The notes: a model not told the origin generated them from the sequence alone. Positions 44,952 through 54,577 are shown, numbered from the stretch's first letter. The stretch is DNA of 64,000 nt from an uncultured Lentisphaerota bacterium (GCA_903921725.1 CAIXRA010000027.1:1-64000); one strand, 5' to 3'. Numbers and translations are program-made.

Positions 44952-46055
44952 ATGAAAATTCTCCATCTCATCACGGAACTGATGCCGGGCGGCGCGGAAC
45001 GCATCGTCATCGAACTGTGCCGCGGCCAACTTGCAGCGGGGCATTCGGTTGCGGTCGCCGCGCTGAAGCCGCTGCGCCCGGACTCGCCGGTGGTGGCGGA
45101 ACTGCGGGCGCTTGGTGTGCCAGTGTCGGGGCTGGAACTGACGTTTTTTGCGCCGTGGCGTGTTCGGCGGCTGTGCGGAATCCTGCGCGGGTTTGATCCG
45201 GACGTCGTCCACGCGCACCTGTTCCATGCCTGCCTGATTGCGCGGCTGCACGCCTCCCGTCCGCGGCGCTGGAAACTGGTGAACACGGCCCACATCTGCG
45301 AACGCCGCCGCGGCAGGGGCTGGCAGTTCCTGCTGGAGCGTCTGACGCTGGGGCGGTGCGACGCGCTGACGGCGGTTTCGGAGGCGGTGCGCGGGTTCGC
45401 CGCACACAAGCTCGGGATCGCCACGGACTGCATCCATCTAATCCGCAACGGGATCCGGCCCCCGCCGCCGGTGGACGCGGCCGCGCTGCGCGCCGACTGG
45501 GGCGTGACGGATTGCGCGCGGGTGCTCGGCATGGTCGGGCGCCTGGACCGGCAGAAGGGGTTCGACGTGGTGCTGGAACGGCTGACGGAACTGGGGTGCC
45601 GCATTCCCGCCGGCGAAAACTGGGCGCTGGTAATCCTCGGCGAGGGGGCGGAGCGCGGGGCGCTGGAACGGCTGGCGGCGCGGGCTCCGCAGAATGTGCG
45701 GGTCGTGCTGCCGGGATTCCGTGCGGACGCGGCCTCGTGCATCGGCGCGTTCGACCTGTTCCTCATGCCGTCGCGCTACGAGGGGTTCGGCCTGACACTG
45801 GCGGAGGCGATGGCGCACGGCGTGCCGGTGCTGGCCGCCGCCGTGGATTCGTTGCCGGAACTGCTGGCGGGCTATCCGAACGGAACCGCCGCGGAGTTCG
45901 GCCCGGGGCATGGCGCGGCGCTTGCGGAGGAGATTGCGCGGCTGGCGGCGGTGCGGGAGCGGACGCCACGCCTGCCGTTCACGCTGGAGCGGATGCTGGC
46001 GGAGTACGAGGCGCTGTACCGGCAGCCGTCCCCCAACCCCGCCGTCACCCCCTGA
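44952..46055 (+). CDS. Glycosyltransferase family 4 protein
   Basis: 367 residues with a two-domain GT-B layout. The N-terminal half has MKILHLITELMPGGAERIVI and VVHAHLFHACLIARL; the C-terminal half has GMVGRLDRQKGFDVVLE, the NWALVILGEGAERGAL donor-site region, and LMPSRYEGFGLTLAEAMAHG with the EX7E pattern. It would transfer an activated sugar to a cell-surface glycan; donor and acceptor are unknown. It starts 22 bases after hypE, and its end overlaps the convergent gene at 46045 by 11 bases. Confidence 0.9.
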   Translation: MKILHLITELMPGGAERIVIELCRGQLAAGHSVAVAALKPLRPDSPVVAELRALGVPVSGLELTFFAPWRVRRLCGILRGFDPDVVHAHLFHACLIARLHASRPRRWKLVNTAHICERRRGRGWQFLLERLTLGRCDALTAVSEAVRGFAAHKLGIATDCIHLIRNGIRPPPPVDAAALRADWGVTDCARVLGMVGRLDRQKGFDVVLERLTELGCRIPAGENWALVILGEGAERGALERLAARAPQNVRVVLPGFRADAASCIGAFDLFLMPSRYEGFGLTLAEAMAHGVPVLAAAVDSLPELLAGYPNGTAAEFGPGHGAALAEEIARLAAVRERTPRLPFTLERMLAEYEALYRQPSPNPAVTP

Positions 46056-48141
46056 TACGACGGAACAGGGCCGGGAGGCCGCTGCGCACCGTTTCGGCGG
46101 CGAACACGGCACAGGCGAACGGCAGCGGCCGGCCGTTTTTCCGCAGGATCCGGAACGTCTCCCGCCGGGTTTTCCAGAAATGGCGCGTGCTGACGCCGCC
46201 CAGCGCGAAGCGGGTGAGCGGGGCGTCGATGTGAAGCCAAGATTCCGATAGCCGTCGATGCCCGTCGATAGCCGCCGATGTCCGCCGGTCTTCAACTTCT
46301 GCCTTTTGCCTTCTGCCTTCCGCCTTCAGCCGCAGGAAAAGGTCGAGGTCGGCCGCAATCCGGAAGCGGGTGTCGAAGCCGTCCGCCGCCAGCAGGGTTT
46401 CACGGCTCATGAACGCGGCCGGGTGGAAGATGCGCGCGCCGCCGAGGCCGAGCAGTCCGGATGGGGGGCGAACCGCGCGGCCGTTGACCTCGATGTCGCC
46501 GTGGATGCAGCCGGCTTCCGGATGTTCCGCGGCGGCGGCGGCGACGCGCCGCAGTGCGCCGGGAAGCAGGGCGTCGTCGGCACCGACAAAGGCGACGAAG
46601 TCGCCGGCGGCCTGGCGCAACCCCTTGTTGAAGGCGGCGTAGATACCGGCGTCCGGCTCGGAGCAGACGATGCGCACGAAGGGGCTGCCGCAGGCGCGGA
46701 CGGCCTCCAGCGTGCCGTCGCGCGAACCGCCATCCACGATGAGATGTTCGACGCCCGGCCATTCCTGCTCCATGACGCTGCGGACGCACGCGGCAACGGT
46801 GCCGGCGGCGTTCAGGGTGGCGGTGACGATGGTGAAGCGAGGACGTGAGGCCGCCCCGGCGGCCTGTTCCGTGCATTTGCCCTCGGAGAAATCCAAGCGG
46901 CGGACAAAGTCAAAAACGGCCGCGGCCACCCGTTCCAGCGTCAACTGCGTGATGCAGTGGGGGCGGGTTTGCGTGCAGCATCCGGAGCAGGGAGGAAGCG
47001 CGTGTTCCGGCTGCAGGATCAGCTTGGAGGCGCACTGCGGACCGTAGCGCAGCGGGGAGTGCGCGTGGTTCGTCTCGCCGTCCTTCGGATGCCCGGAGAG
47101 TTCGACGACAGGGACGCCGGCGGCGGCGGCGGCGTGCATGAGGCCGGTGTCGTTGCCGATGTAGAGCGCGCAACGATTCATCCAAAGCCCCGCCTGGCGG
47201 AGCGTGGTGGTTCCGGCCAGGTTGTGGAGACGGCCGGGAGCGGCGGCGCAAATCCGGTCGCACTCCCCGGCTTCATCCTCACCGCCGAACAGCAGGAGTT
47301 CGCAGTCGAACGTCCGGACAATCGCGGCGGCCAGCGCGTCGTAGTGCGTCCACCGTTTCTTCGGCTGCCTGGAACCGGCGACGAGGGCGATCCACGGGCG
47401 CGTTTCCGGCAACTGCAGGAGGCGGACGGCTTCCACGACGGCACGCGCATCGTCCGGCGTGCTCCAGAGTTCCGGTTCCGTGCGGGTGATCCGGCCACCC
47501 ATCTTCCGCAGCAGGGAAACGGCCAGCACGGCCTCGCTGGCGGCGGCGGCGTCCGGGAGGAACGGATGGGTCAGCCAAGCGTCGAAGCCGCGGTTGGCGA
47601 AGGTGCGGTTCCGTGAGATTTTTTCCGTCCACCCGATGCGGACGGGAATTCCGGCAAGGACGGCCGTGAAGGCGGCCAGGGTCAGGTCCGCCTCCGCGCG
47701 AACCATGACGGCGGCGTCGAACCGCCGGGGGGTAATCTCCCTGGCGGCAAAACGGAATACCTGCACGTGGCGGAGGAGGCGGTTGCGCCAGGTCGGGAGG
47801 TCGGGTTCGAAACCGAGCACTTCATCCACCCACGGACAGCCCCGGTAGAATTCCGCCAGGGGCGGCCGGGCGACCAGCGTGATGCTGGCGGTTGGACAGC
47901 CGGCGCGGAGTTCGCGCAGGAATGCCGATGTCAGGACGGCATCGCCCCATTCGTCCTGCCGGAAAACCACGATCCGCTCCGCGCCTTCGAGCAGGAACCC
48001 GCCAGCCGGCGGCGTGAAGCCGGAGGGCCTGATGAACGGGTGGCGGAAGAGGCGGACGGCAAGGGTCAGTAGCCGGACGTGGAGCAGCAGGAGCAGGCTC
48101 CGGAGGCGGCGGGAAAAGGGGGCTGGCGTCATTGTGGTCAT
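46045..48141 (-). CDS. Fusion of a GT9 heptosyltransferase-like domain and a GT2 glycosyltransferase
   Basis: 698 residues in two enzymes. Residues about 50-420 match ADP-heptose:LPS heptosyltransferases (RIVVFRQDEWGDAVLTSAFL, VARPPLAEFYRG, IALVAGSRQPKKRW, LYIGNDTGLMHAAAAAGVPVV). A cysteine-rich stretch (PPCSGCCTQTRPHC) follows. Residues about 445-690 are a GT2 domain (FTIVTATLNAAGTVAACVRS, LIVDGGSRDGTLE, AFVGADDALLPGAL). Between 46240 and 46322 a decamer run and a CTTCTGC period-7 run add RLKAEGRRQKAEVEDRR and on to RRLSE in frame. Two ATGs are possible (48141, 48132); the first overlaps the preceding stop as ATGA. Confidence 0.88.
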   Translation of the reverse strand: MTTMTPAPFSRRLRSLLLLLHVRLLTLAVRLFRHPFIRPSGFTPPAGGFLLEGAERIVVFRQDEWGDAVLTSAFLRELRAGCPTASITLVARPPLAEFYRGCPWVDEVLGFEPDLPTWRNRLLRHVQVFRFAAREITPRRFDAAVMVRAEADLTLAAFTAVLAGIPVRIGWTEKISRNRTFANRGFDAWLTHPFLPDAAAASEAVLAVSLLRKMGGRITRTEPELWSTPDDARAVVEAVRLLQLPETRPWIALVAGSRQPKKRWTHYDALAAAIVRTFDCELLLFGGEDEAGECDRICAAAPGRLHNLAGTTTLRQAGLWMNRCALYIGNDTGLMHAAAAAGVPVVELSGHPKDGETNHAHSPLRYGPQCASKLILQPEHALPPCSGCCTQTRPHCITQLTLERVAAAVFDFVRRLDFSEGKCTEQAAGAASRPRFTIVTATLNAAGTVAACVRSVMEQEWPGVEHLIVDGGSRDGTLEAVRACGSPFVRIVCSEPDAGIYAAFNKGLRQAAGDFVAFVGADDALLPGALRRVAAAAAEHPEAGCIHGDIEVNGRAVRPPSGLLGLGGARIFHPAAFMSRETLLAADGFDTRFRIAADLDLFLRLKAEGRRQKAEVEDRRTSAAIDGHRRLSESWLHIDAPLTRFALGGVSTRHFWKTRRETFRILRKNGRPLPFACAVFAAETVRSGLPALFRRIRG
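46240..46322. repeat. Period-10 and period-7 repeats within the GT9-GT2 fusion
   Basis: GATAGCCGTC, GATGCCCGTC, GATAGCCGCC and GATGTCCGCC (46248-46290) are followed by TTCTGCCTTTTGCCTTCTGCC (46298-46320). Both types are found, in inverse orientation and the same order, in addA at 12871-12993. Confidence 0.88.
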
Positions 48142-49955
48142 GCGGCGGGCCGGGCTGGATTGTGGGGTTGCTGGATGGGGTGTGCGGGTTTCTGGGCGAG
48201 CATGGCGAACAGCCGTCCGGCGACCGGGCGTTTCAGCCAGCACCAGGCGAGGGATTGCACGCCGGGGACGCGCGCTGCCGCTTTGCCGAGAACCGACCCG
48301 AGGCGCAGGCGCAGGTAGGTTTCCGCGTAGCGCTCCAAGGCTCCTGCGATTTTTGCGGCCGGAAATGCATTGACGATGCTTTCCCAGTGGCCGAGAACGC
48401 GCTCCATGCGCAGCCCCGCGTTTTCGGCAGCCTCCAGGTAGCATTCGACGCCGTGGGCGTTTTCGTTGCCGGTCAGTTGGTGGATGGGGTGCACCGCCAG
48501 GAACCGTCGGAGCTGCGTGGGGGAATCCACGATGGGTTCGCGGACGGCGAGGAACCGACCGCCGGGACGCAAAATTCGCGCAAACTCCCGGAAGGCGGCG
48601 TCCAGGCTACCCAGATGATGCAGTGCCTGGCGGACATAGACGACGTCCACGGAATTGTCCGGCAGCGGGATGGCCTCCGCGCAGGCGTTCAGGCAACGCA
48701 CCGGGAGGCCGGCGGCGGCCAGGCGGACGGCTTCCCGGCCGAATTTTGCGCCGGGATCCGGTTCCATCGCAATGACTTCCCGCGCACCCGCTCCGGCGAA
48801 GGCGCAAGCGGCAATGCCATTCCCTGCCCCGACGTCCACGACCACTCCCGCCGCCTGCGGCCCCAGCAGACGGAGCGTCTCTGCGAATTCCGCGGACTCC
48901 GCAAAGCGCCGCGCCGCCTGCCGTGGGTCATCATCGAGATAGGCGTCGGCCAGAAGCGGGTGGTGGCGCGGTTGTTTCCGCAGTTCGGCGACCGCCTGCT
49001 CGAAGGTCATGCCAGCATGCGGTTTCGCCGCCCGGCAAGTTTCGGGCAGCATCTTTTTTGCCAGATGCAGGAACGCATAGAGAAACCGGCGCCGCAGGGA
49101 GGTCTTGAACATCGTCCGTTCCGTGAATGCGTCGGCGGCGGTGTCGCGCCGCGGCGGACCGTCGGGGTGGCAGAGGGGGAATTCCATCGGCCGCACCGGA
49201 AGGTTGGCGTATGGAGTCGCCTGCATCGTATGGGTGGCACCGCTTCCGAATCCGATATTGCTGACGAGGTTGACGGCTGGCAGGATGCACAGGCCGTTGT
49301 TCCGCCAGCAGGTGAAGGTCCACGCATAGTCCCAGGTGTTGATGCGGCGCCGGAACGAGTCGTCGAGCCGCCGGGTCCAGCCGCCTGCGCCTTTCGGGTC
49401 GGCCAGGACGGTTTCCAGCCAACCGGAGAAACGGAGGGCGGGCCAAGCCTGCATGCCGGGGTCGTGCAGCCGCCAGGCGCGCCTCCAGGTCGCCCACCCC
49501 CAGATGTGGAAGATGCGCGAAAAATAATAGCTCTCGCTGACGGACGGCTGGGCCGGCTGGAAATTGTCGCCGGACACAAGCAGGATCTTCTCCGCGTGCC
49601 GGTAGCGGGCCAGCAATTCCTCGCAAAACGGGAAAAAGGTCGGATGCGGCAGGCAGTCGTCCTCAAGGATGATGGCTTCCTCTGTGTTGGCGAACACCCA
49701 GTCCAGCCCACTGACGATGCGGCGGCGGCACCCGAGGTTGGTGTCGGAAAAGTTGGCATGGGTCTCGCAGGGCCAGTCCACGTTTGAGACAACGGCGCGC
49801 GTTTCGGCGCAGAGACGCGCGTCCTCCGGGCGGTCCGGCCGGGGGCCGTCGGCAATCACGAACAAGCGCGGCGGGCGCGCCTGGCGAATGGCCTCGAACA
49901 CGCGCCGGGTCGCATCCGGACGGTTGAAGAGGATGAAGACAACGGGAGTGTTCAT
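48138..49955 (-). CDS. Fusion of an HlpA-like glycosyltransferase and a class I SAM methyltransferase
   Basis: 605 residues. The N-terminal part (to about 300) has FILFNRPDATRRVFEAIRQA, LFVIADGPRPDRP, NLGCRRRIVSGLDWVF and IILEDDCLPHPTF, as in GT2-like proteins annotated HlpA. The C-terminal part (from about 360) is a methyltransferase with VVVDVGAGNGIAACAF, AMEPDPGAKFGREAV, DVVYVRQALHHLG and LRPGGRFLAVREP. It may glycosylate and methylate the same surface glycan; that is inference. A GCGGACTCCGC word lies at 48892-48902. It is coupled by ATGA to the next gene. Confidence 0.88.
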   Translation of the reverse strand: MNTPVVFILFNRPDATRRVFEAIRQARPPRLFVIADGPRPDRPEDARLCAETRAVVSNVDWPCETHANFSDTNLGCRRRIVSGLDWVFANTEEAIILEDDCLPHPTFFPFCEELLARYRHAEKILLVSGDNFQPAQPSVSESYYFSRIFHIWGWATWRRAWRLHDPGMQAWPALRFSGWLETVLADPKGAGGWTRRLDDSFRRRINTWDYAWTFTCWRNNGLCILPAVNLVSNIGFGSGATHTMQATPYANLPVRPMEFPLCHPDGPPRRDTAADAFTERTMFKTSLRRRFLYAFLHLAKKMLPETCRAAKPHAGMTFEQAVAELRKQPRHHPLLADAYLDDDPRQAARRFAESAEFAETLRLLGPQAAGVVVDVGAGNGIAACAFAGAGAREVIAMEPDPGAKFGREAVRLAAAGLPVRCLNACAEAIPLPDNSVDVVYVRQALHHLGSLDAAFREFARILRPGGRFLAVREPIVDSPTQLRRFLAVHPIHQLTGNENAHGVECYLEAAENAGLRMERVLGHWESIVNAFPAAKIAGALERYAETYLRLRLGSVLGKAAARVPGVQSLAWCWLKRPVAGRLFAMLAQKPAHPIQQPHNPARPAA

Positions 49956-50043
49956 GTCACGCACGCTCCAGGGCGGCGGCACGCCCCCGTCCGCGGCCTT
50001 GCGGTCAGGCAGGCGGCGGCCGGTGTTTGGGTGGTGGGACGCA

Positions 50044-51534
50044 TCATCTGATTTTTTCCCCCCGAATCATGATTCCATGGGCGGCCAGCCGTGCGGAGAG
50101 CCGTTCCCATATTGGATGGGGGATGAGCCGCGGCAGGAGCCAGATGGCCGGCAGTGCGCCCGGCAGGAGACAGGCGGCCTCCATGAAAGCGGACGGATGG
50201 AGCGCCCACACCAGAAGCGCGCCCGGCGCGACGGCGAGAGCGGTCAGGGCAAGGCCGGAAAACAGCAGTCTCAACGTGAACCGGAACAAGCTTCCGCCCA
50301 GCGCCGCCGCAAACAGCGGCACGGTCAGCACCGCCGCCGCCGCCTGCGCCGCGGCCAGCCCCTGCAGCCCCGCCGGCAGCAGGGCAAGCTTCAACCCCAG
50401 GCCGAGCGCCGCACCGCCGGTGGCCAGCCAGAAATAGGGCCGGTGCCGGCCCCGCGCGAAAAAACAGCCGGACAGCACGATGACTAGGGGCACGGCCAGC
50501 AGGGTCGGTGTCAGCAGCAGGACGCAATCCCGCGTCTGCGCCACGTCCGTCATGCGGAAAAGCCCGTGTTGGAAGACCAGCTCCAGGAACAGCCGGGTGC
50601 CGAACCACACCGCCGCCATCAACGGCACGGCCAGCACGGTCACCAGCGACAGCTCGCCCCGGGTCCGCTCCTCCAGGCGCGCAGGATCCAGGGCGTGCGC
50701 CTCCATCTGTAGCGTCCGCGAGGAGTTGGTCAGCGTTCCGAACACGCAGTTGTGCAGCAGCACCGGCAGCCGGGCCGCCAGGCGGAAAATGGCGACGCTC
50801 CCCCCGTCAAGCCGGGCCGATACGCCGCGGTCGGCGACTTCGGTGAAGGCGAACATCGCGCCCGTTCCCGCCGCGTGCCATCCTCCGGCCGCCGGCGGCG
50901 TCTGCGTATCCGCATCTGCGGATGGCTCGGCGGAGCGGGCCATTCCGGCGGCCGCCAGCATGATCAGCGCCTGCGACGCCACGCCGGCCAGCATCGCCCA
51001 CGCCGCCGCCGCCACGGAAAGGGGGCGGGGGGCCATGGCCAGCCAGGAAACCGTCACCAGAACCCCCGCCAGATTCGCGCACGGAGGAGTGTTGTAGCGG
51101 TGCCGCGCATTGAACCAGTTGATAAGGAACAGGTTGAAGATGGTGCAGGCCGACGCTCCCGCGGCCAGCAGCCCCAGCTCCCGCATCTGCGGGATGGCAC
51201 TCCGGCCGCCGGTAAGGAAAAGCAGTCCGGGGAACAGCCCCGCCGCCAGCAGCGCGGCGGCGAACAGCCGGATCCAGCGGTCCCGGAAGAACAGCCCCGC
51301 CGACACGCCGATCCCCGCGCGCCGGGCGACCATGCGCGGCAGCATGGCCATGGCCAGGTAATAGGCGGCGGTCTGTTCCAGGAAGACCGGCAGCGAACGG
51401 GTCAGGAAAAATCCGTCCAGATTCTCCCCGGCCCCGATGCCGGTGTAGAGGAACCATTGCTGGAGCATGCCGCCGGCAATGCTCAGCAGGGCGATGCCGA
51501 ACCCGATGGCAAGGACGGTTCCCCGGCCGTTCAT
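50044..51534 (-). CDS. MurJ/Wzx-like polytopic flippase
   Basis: 496 residues with about 12-14 membrane helices. Family-like parts are AIGFGIALLSIAGGMLQQWF, GAGENLDGFFLTRSLPVFL, SLVTVLAVPLMAAVWFGTRLF and QTRDCVLLLTPTLLAVPLVI. Proteins of the MVF/MOP class move lipid-linked glycans across the membrane; location among glycosyltransferases suggests export of a surface glycan unit rather than lipid II, but both remain possible. It is leftward, ending 88 bases before the HlpA-methyltransferase fusion, so probably in one operon. Confidence 0.82.
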   Translation of the reverse strand: MNGRGTVLAIGFGIALLSIAGGMLQQWFLYTGIGAGENLDGFFLTRSLPVFLEQTAAYYLAMAMLPRMVARRAGIGVSAGLFFRDRWIRLFAAALLAAGLFPGLLFLTGGRSAIPQMRELGLLAAGASACTIFNLFLINWFNARHRYNTPPCANLAGVLVTVSWLAMAPRPLSVAAAAWAMLAGVASQALIMLAAAGMARSAEPSADADTQTPPAAGGWHAAGTGAMFAFTEVADRGVSARLDGGSVAIFRLAARLPVLLHNCVFGTLTNSSRTLQMEAHALDPARLEERTRGELSLVTVLAVPLMAAVWFGTRLFLELVFQHGLFRMTDVAQTRDCVLLLTPTLLAVPLVIVLSGCFFARGRHRPYFWLATGGAALGLGLKLALLPAGLQGLAAAQAAAAVLTVPLFAAALGGSLFRFTLRLLFSGLALTALAVAPGALLVWALHPSAFMEAACLLPGALPAIWLLPRLIPHPIWERLSARLAAHGIMIRGEKIR

Positions 51535-51845
51535 GTCGAGCCCCGATTGGAAAGGTCGAACCGCATGGCGTAATATGAACTTGCCCGGCCGGAGGTTCAA
51601 CCCGTGATCCGCCCTGCATCGTTTATTTCAACACCCGACATTCAAAGCGGTTGCGTCATGGATTGCCGGGCGTTGAGCATTTCACACTCCGCCAGCCGCG
51701 CGCAGGCCAGTAAAACACCCGCCTGCCGCCGCGCATTCCATGCCATGTTTTGGCGTGTCGTGTTTATTTGCAATGCCGCCGCCCCGGAACTATCGTTGCG
51801 AGTGAAGCGGTTCGGAAAGGAAACCCAAGCACCGAGGATGCCTCC

Positions 51846-52208
51846 ATGGAAACTCTTCCCCGTCGCGTCGTGCTGCCGATCGTTATCGGTGTCTGGGGCC
51901 TGTCGGCTCTCGTGGGCGTCTACACCGCCGTGCTCATCCCGTGGTTCACGGAATATTACATGAACTACAAGCCCGGGGCGTTCCTGCACACCACATTTTT
52001 CATCAGTTCCTACCCGTACTATTGCCCGGCGGCCGCCATGGTGGCCATCATCATCGGCGTCTACGGCTTCATCATACTCAGGCGGACGGACCAGAAACGG
52101 GAGAACGTCGCCTGGTTCATGAGCGTCTCCCTCATGCTGGCCGGCGCGTGGCTGGTGTGGACGATGGCGGTCGAGCGGAGCTTCTACCTGCTCTCGCTCC
52201 CGTTCTGA
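51846..52208 (+). CDS. Small membrane protein of unknown function
   Basis: 120 residues with helices near 9-30 (VVLPIVIGVWGLSALVGVYT), 50-75 and 88-110. No family recognised. GAGGAT lies before ATG 51846. It is alone on the plus strand within the glycan cluster. Upstream, 51535-51845 holds no other gene that I can support. Confidence 0.65.
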   Translation: METLPRRVVLPIVIGVWGLSALVGVYTAVLIPWFTEYYMNYKPGAFLHTTFFISSYPYYCPAAAMVAIIIGVYGFIILRRTDQKRENVAWFMSVSLMLAGAWLVWTMAVERSFYLLSLPF

Positions 52209-52227
52209 CGCGCCCGGCAGCCGCGGG

Positions 52228-52719
52228 TCAATCCCGGCGCAGCGGCGCGAGATCCGCATCGCGGCGGAGGCGGTTGACCTCCTGCCAGAGGGCGGGGTCG
52301 CGAGAGAGGTCGCGCACCAGCCGGCCGGTGCTGGTTCCGCAAAAAGCCGCCGCCTCGGAGATGCGGAGCCCGCAGGCCACCAGCACGTCGAGCAGCACCG
52401 CCGTCCACAATGGATAGTCCGGCGAGCGCAGGGACGGCACCGCCGCAAACCCCCACGCCGCCAGCGGCGGCTCCCGCAGACGCAGCGCCAGATTCAGCCG
52501 CAGATGGCGCAGGGCGATGAGGCGGTTCGAAATCTGCGAGCGGGTCTCATCGGAACTGCCCGCAATGCCGCTGGCCTCATGGGTGACGGTGACGGCGGAC
52601 TGGGTCTTGTTGCGTTTCTGGCCACCGGGGCCGGTGCCGAGGCGGCGGTCGACGCGGCAGGCACGCAGGAGTTCATCGTCTCCCAGCGCCAGAAGTTGGT
52701 CACGCATCAGTTCCGGCAT
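52228..52719 (-). CDS. Peptide chain release factor-like protein with GGQ domain only
   Basis: 163 residues. The domain begins with LLRACRVDRRLGTGPGGQKRNKTQSAVTVTHEASGI, where GGQ is the peptidyl-tRNA hydrolysis motif of class I release factors; the codon-recognition domain is absent. Similar proteins (ArfB/YaeJ, Pth4, PrfH-like) rescue stalled ribosomes. The C-terminus differs from ArfB: it lacks the long basic tail and instead has a helix-turn-helix-like stretch (ACGLRISEAAAFCGTSTGRL). ATG 52719 starts just after the GT2 gene and fits the domain border. Confidence 0.85.
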   Translation of the reverse strand: MPELMRDQLLALGDDELLRACRVDRRLGTGPGGQKRNKTQSAVTVTHEASGIAGSSDETRSQISNRLIALRHLRLNLALRLREPPLAAWGFAAVPSLRSPDYPLWTAVLLDVLVACGLRISEAAAFCGTSTGRLVRDLSRDPALWQEVNRLRRDADLAPLRRD

Positions 52720-52744
52720 GGCTGCCCTTTCCCGTGGAAGGAGG

Positions 52745-54259
52745 TCAGGCGGCAAGACTGGTGGTGTCGTCGTCGTTCTCCGTCTTGTCGCCATCCCCGT
52801 CCGCCGGTGCCGCGGCGGTGGCCGGAAGCTGGCGGGTGAGCCAGCCGCTTTTGTGCATGGTGAGGAGGGAATACGGGCCGATCCAGGAGAGCGCGGCGAG
52901 ATTGAACATGCCGAAGGCGTAGGCCCAGACGGCCTCCTCGACACGGCAGCGCCAGGCGTAGAGGAGCGCGGGTACGCTGCACATGACGGCCAGGCCGCCG
53001 AGGATGTTGACCATGAAGAGGAACGGCTGCCAGACCAGGCAGGCGGCGGTGGCGATGAGGAACAGCGGCGTGCCGGCGGTCCAGAACCACTGCATCAGGA
53101 GGTGGACGCGGGCGCCGGCGCAGGAGCCTTCGCGGAACTTGCGGAAGGCGAAGCGGTTCATGTCCACGTTCTCGCGCACCGCGCTGCGCGCCCAGCGGAT
53201 CAGCATGCGGCAGAGGTCGTGATAGTTGGTCGGCACGTTCGTGTAGACCAAGGAGTTGCCCTGGAAAAGCACGGTGAACCCCTGGCGCAGGATCATGTTC
53301 GTCATGGCGCGGTCCTCGCCGATGTCGGATTTCTTTCCGAGGAAGGTCTGGCTCAGCCATTCCGGCAACACCTTCATCGTGGGCTCCCTGCGGTAGGCGG
53401 AGAGCGCGCCCGGCGTGCAGAGGACGGATCCGACCACGCTTTGGGCGGAACGGACAAACTCGAAGCTGTAGACGAAGCTCACGTCGAGCATGCGCGGGAG
53501 GAACCCCTCGTGCAGATTGAGCACGCGCACGTTTCCGGCGACGGCGCCGCATCCGGGATTGTCCACAAACGGCGCGAGCAGGTTGCGCAGGGTGCACGGC
53601 TCGACAATCGAGTCGCTGTCCACCGTCACCAGGGTTTCACCGGTGCTGCTCTGGAACCCCTCGTTGAGGGCGTGGCGCTTGCCTTCGTTCTTCGGCAGGC
53701 GGATGATCTGGACGCGGGCGCCGAGCTCACGCTTCGCCTCGCACATCCACCGCCAAGTGTCGTCGCGGCTGCCGTCATCCACCGCGATGATTTGGAGCTT
53801 CTCCGCGGGGAAATCGCTGGCGGCCAGGCTGCGCAGGGTCACCAGCACCTGCTGCCCCTCGTTGTAGGCGGGCACGACCACCGTGCAGGAGGGCAGTTGC
53901 TCATCGGAAACCGGCGGCGACGGACGGTAGCGGAAAAAGCAGACGACCTGCCAGATGAAGTAGGCCAGGTTGCACGCCATGAAGACCAGCGTGGCGGCCA
54001 GGAAACCAATGCCCCAGGGCGAGCGGCGCATCGCCTCGCGCATCTCCGCGAACTGGGCCCAGTCGAAATAGACCATCACCAGCGACAGGATCATGGTAAA
54101 CGCCACCAGCACCTTGGTCAGCGGCCCCAGCGGAATCCGCGAAACGTGCTCCCGGCAGGTACGCAGGTTGACGCTGATATGCCGGTACCATTCGCCGGGG
54201 GAGACGAAGGTCTCGATGCCCCTCAGCTGCGAACGCAGGTACTGGTATGCACGTTCCAT
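52745..54259 (-). CDS. Processive glycosyltransferase family 2, hyaluronan-synthase-like
   Basis: 504 residues: two N-terminal membrane helices (about 48-68 and 82-108), the GT2 catalytic domain, and three to four C-terminal helices. Catalytic marks are VVPAYNEGQQVLVTLRSL, AVDDGSRDDTW, TVDSDSIVEP (DxD equivalent), GEDRAMTNMILRQG (base) and RMLIRWARSAVRENV (the RW of the QxxRW motif, with Q not conserved). This layout is that of synthases that polymerise and export a glycan. AAGGGG precedes ATG 54259. A UDP-glucose dehydrogenase is divergent from it. Confidence 0.88.
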   Translation of the reverse strand: MERAYQYLRSQLRGIETFVSPGEWYRHISVNLRTCREHVSRIPLGPLTKVLVAFTMILSLVMVYFDWAQFAEMREAMRRSPWGIGFLAATLVFMACNLAYFIWQVVCFFRYRPSPPVSDEQLPSCTVVVPAYNEGQQVLVTLRSLAASDFPAEKLQIIAVDDGSRDDTWRWMCEAKRELGARVQIIRLPKNEGKRHALNEGFQSSTGETLVTVDSDSIVEPCTLRNLLAPFVDNPGCGAVAGNVRVLNLHEGFLPRMLDVSFVYSFEFVRSAQSVVGSVLCTPGALSAYRREPTMKVLPEWLSQTFLGKKSDIGEDRAMTNMILRQGFTVLFQGNSLVYTNVPTNYHDLCRMLIRWARSAVRENVDMNRFAFRKFREGSCAGARVHLLMQWFWTAGTPLFLIATAACLVWQPFLFMVNILGGLAVMCSVPALLYAWRCRVEEAVWAYAFGMFNLAALSWIGPYSLLTMHKSGWLTRQLPATAAAPADGDGDKTENDDDTTSLAA

Positions 54260-54497
54260 GACAAAGCCCCTTGGGACAAAAAAAATACGGGACCCGCTCC
54301 GCCATGGCAACGGCCAAGACGTGCAACCTCCCGTTTTTCCTGTTTAATTCATTGATGAGGCCGTTTCCTGCCCGTTTTCTGGTTCCTAATATACCGGCTC
54401 CAAGGGGAAGTCAACCGCCGTACCGCCCGGCAAACAGGATATTTACGAATCGCACCGGCTCGCAATCGATTATTTTTGGGCGGATGCGGTCTGTTCT

Positions 54498-54577
54498 CGC
54501 CCCACAGGGGCAGCGTGTGACAGCCCAGGGCACCGCTCCGCTCTGCCCTGGGCTTCCGTCCATTGCCCCGTCGGGGC
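54498..54577. repeat. Cluster of three GC-rich hairpins in the GT2-UGDH intergenic region
   Basis: GCCCCACAGGGGC, then AGCCCAGGGCA with inverse TGCCCTGGGCT, then GCCCCGTCGGGGC. The type resembles the repeats at 1-281. The rest of the 463-bp gap (54260-54722) must hold the divergent promoters; AT-richer stretches near 54370-54400 and 54440-54480 are candidates, without a convincing -35/-10 pair. Confidence 0.85.
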
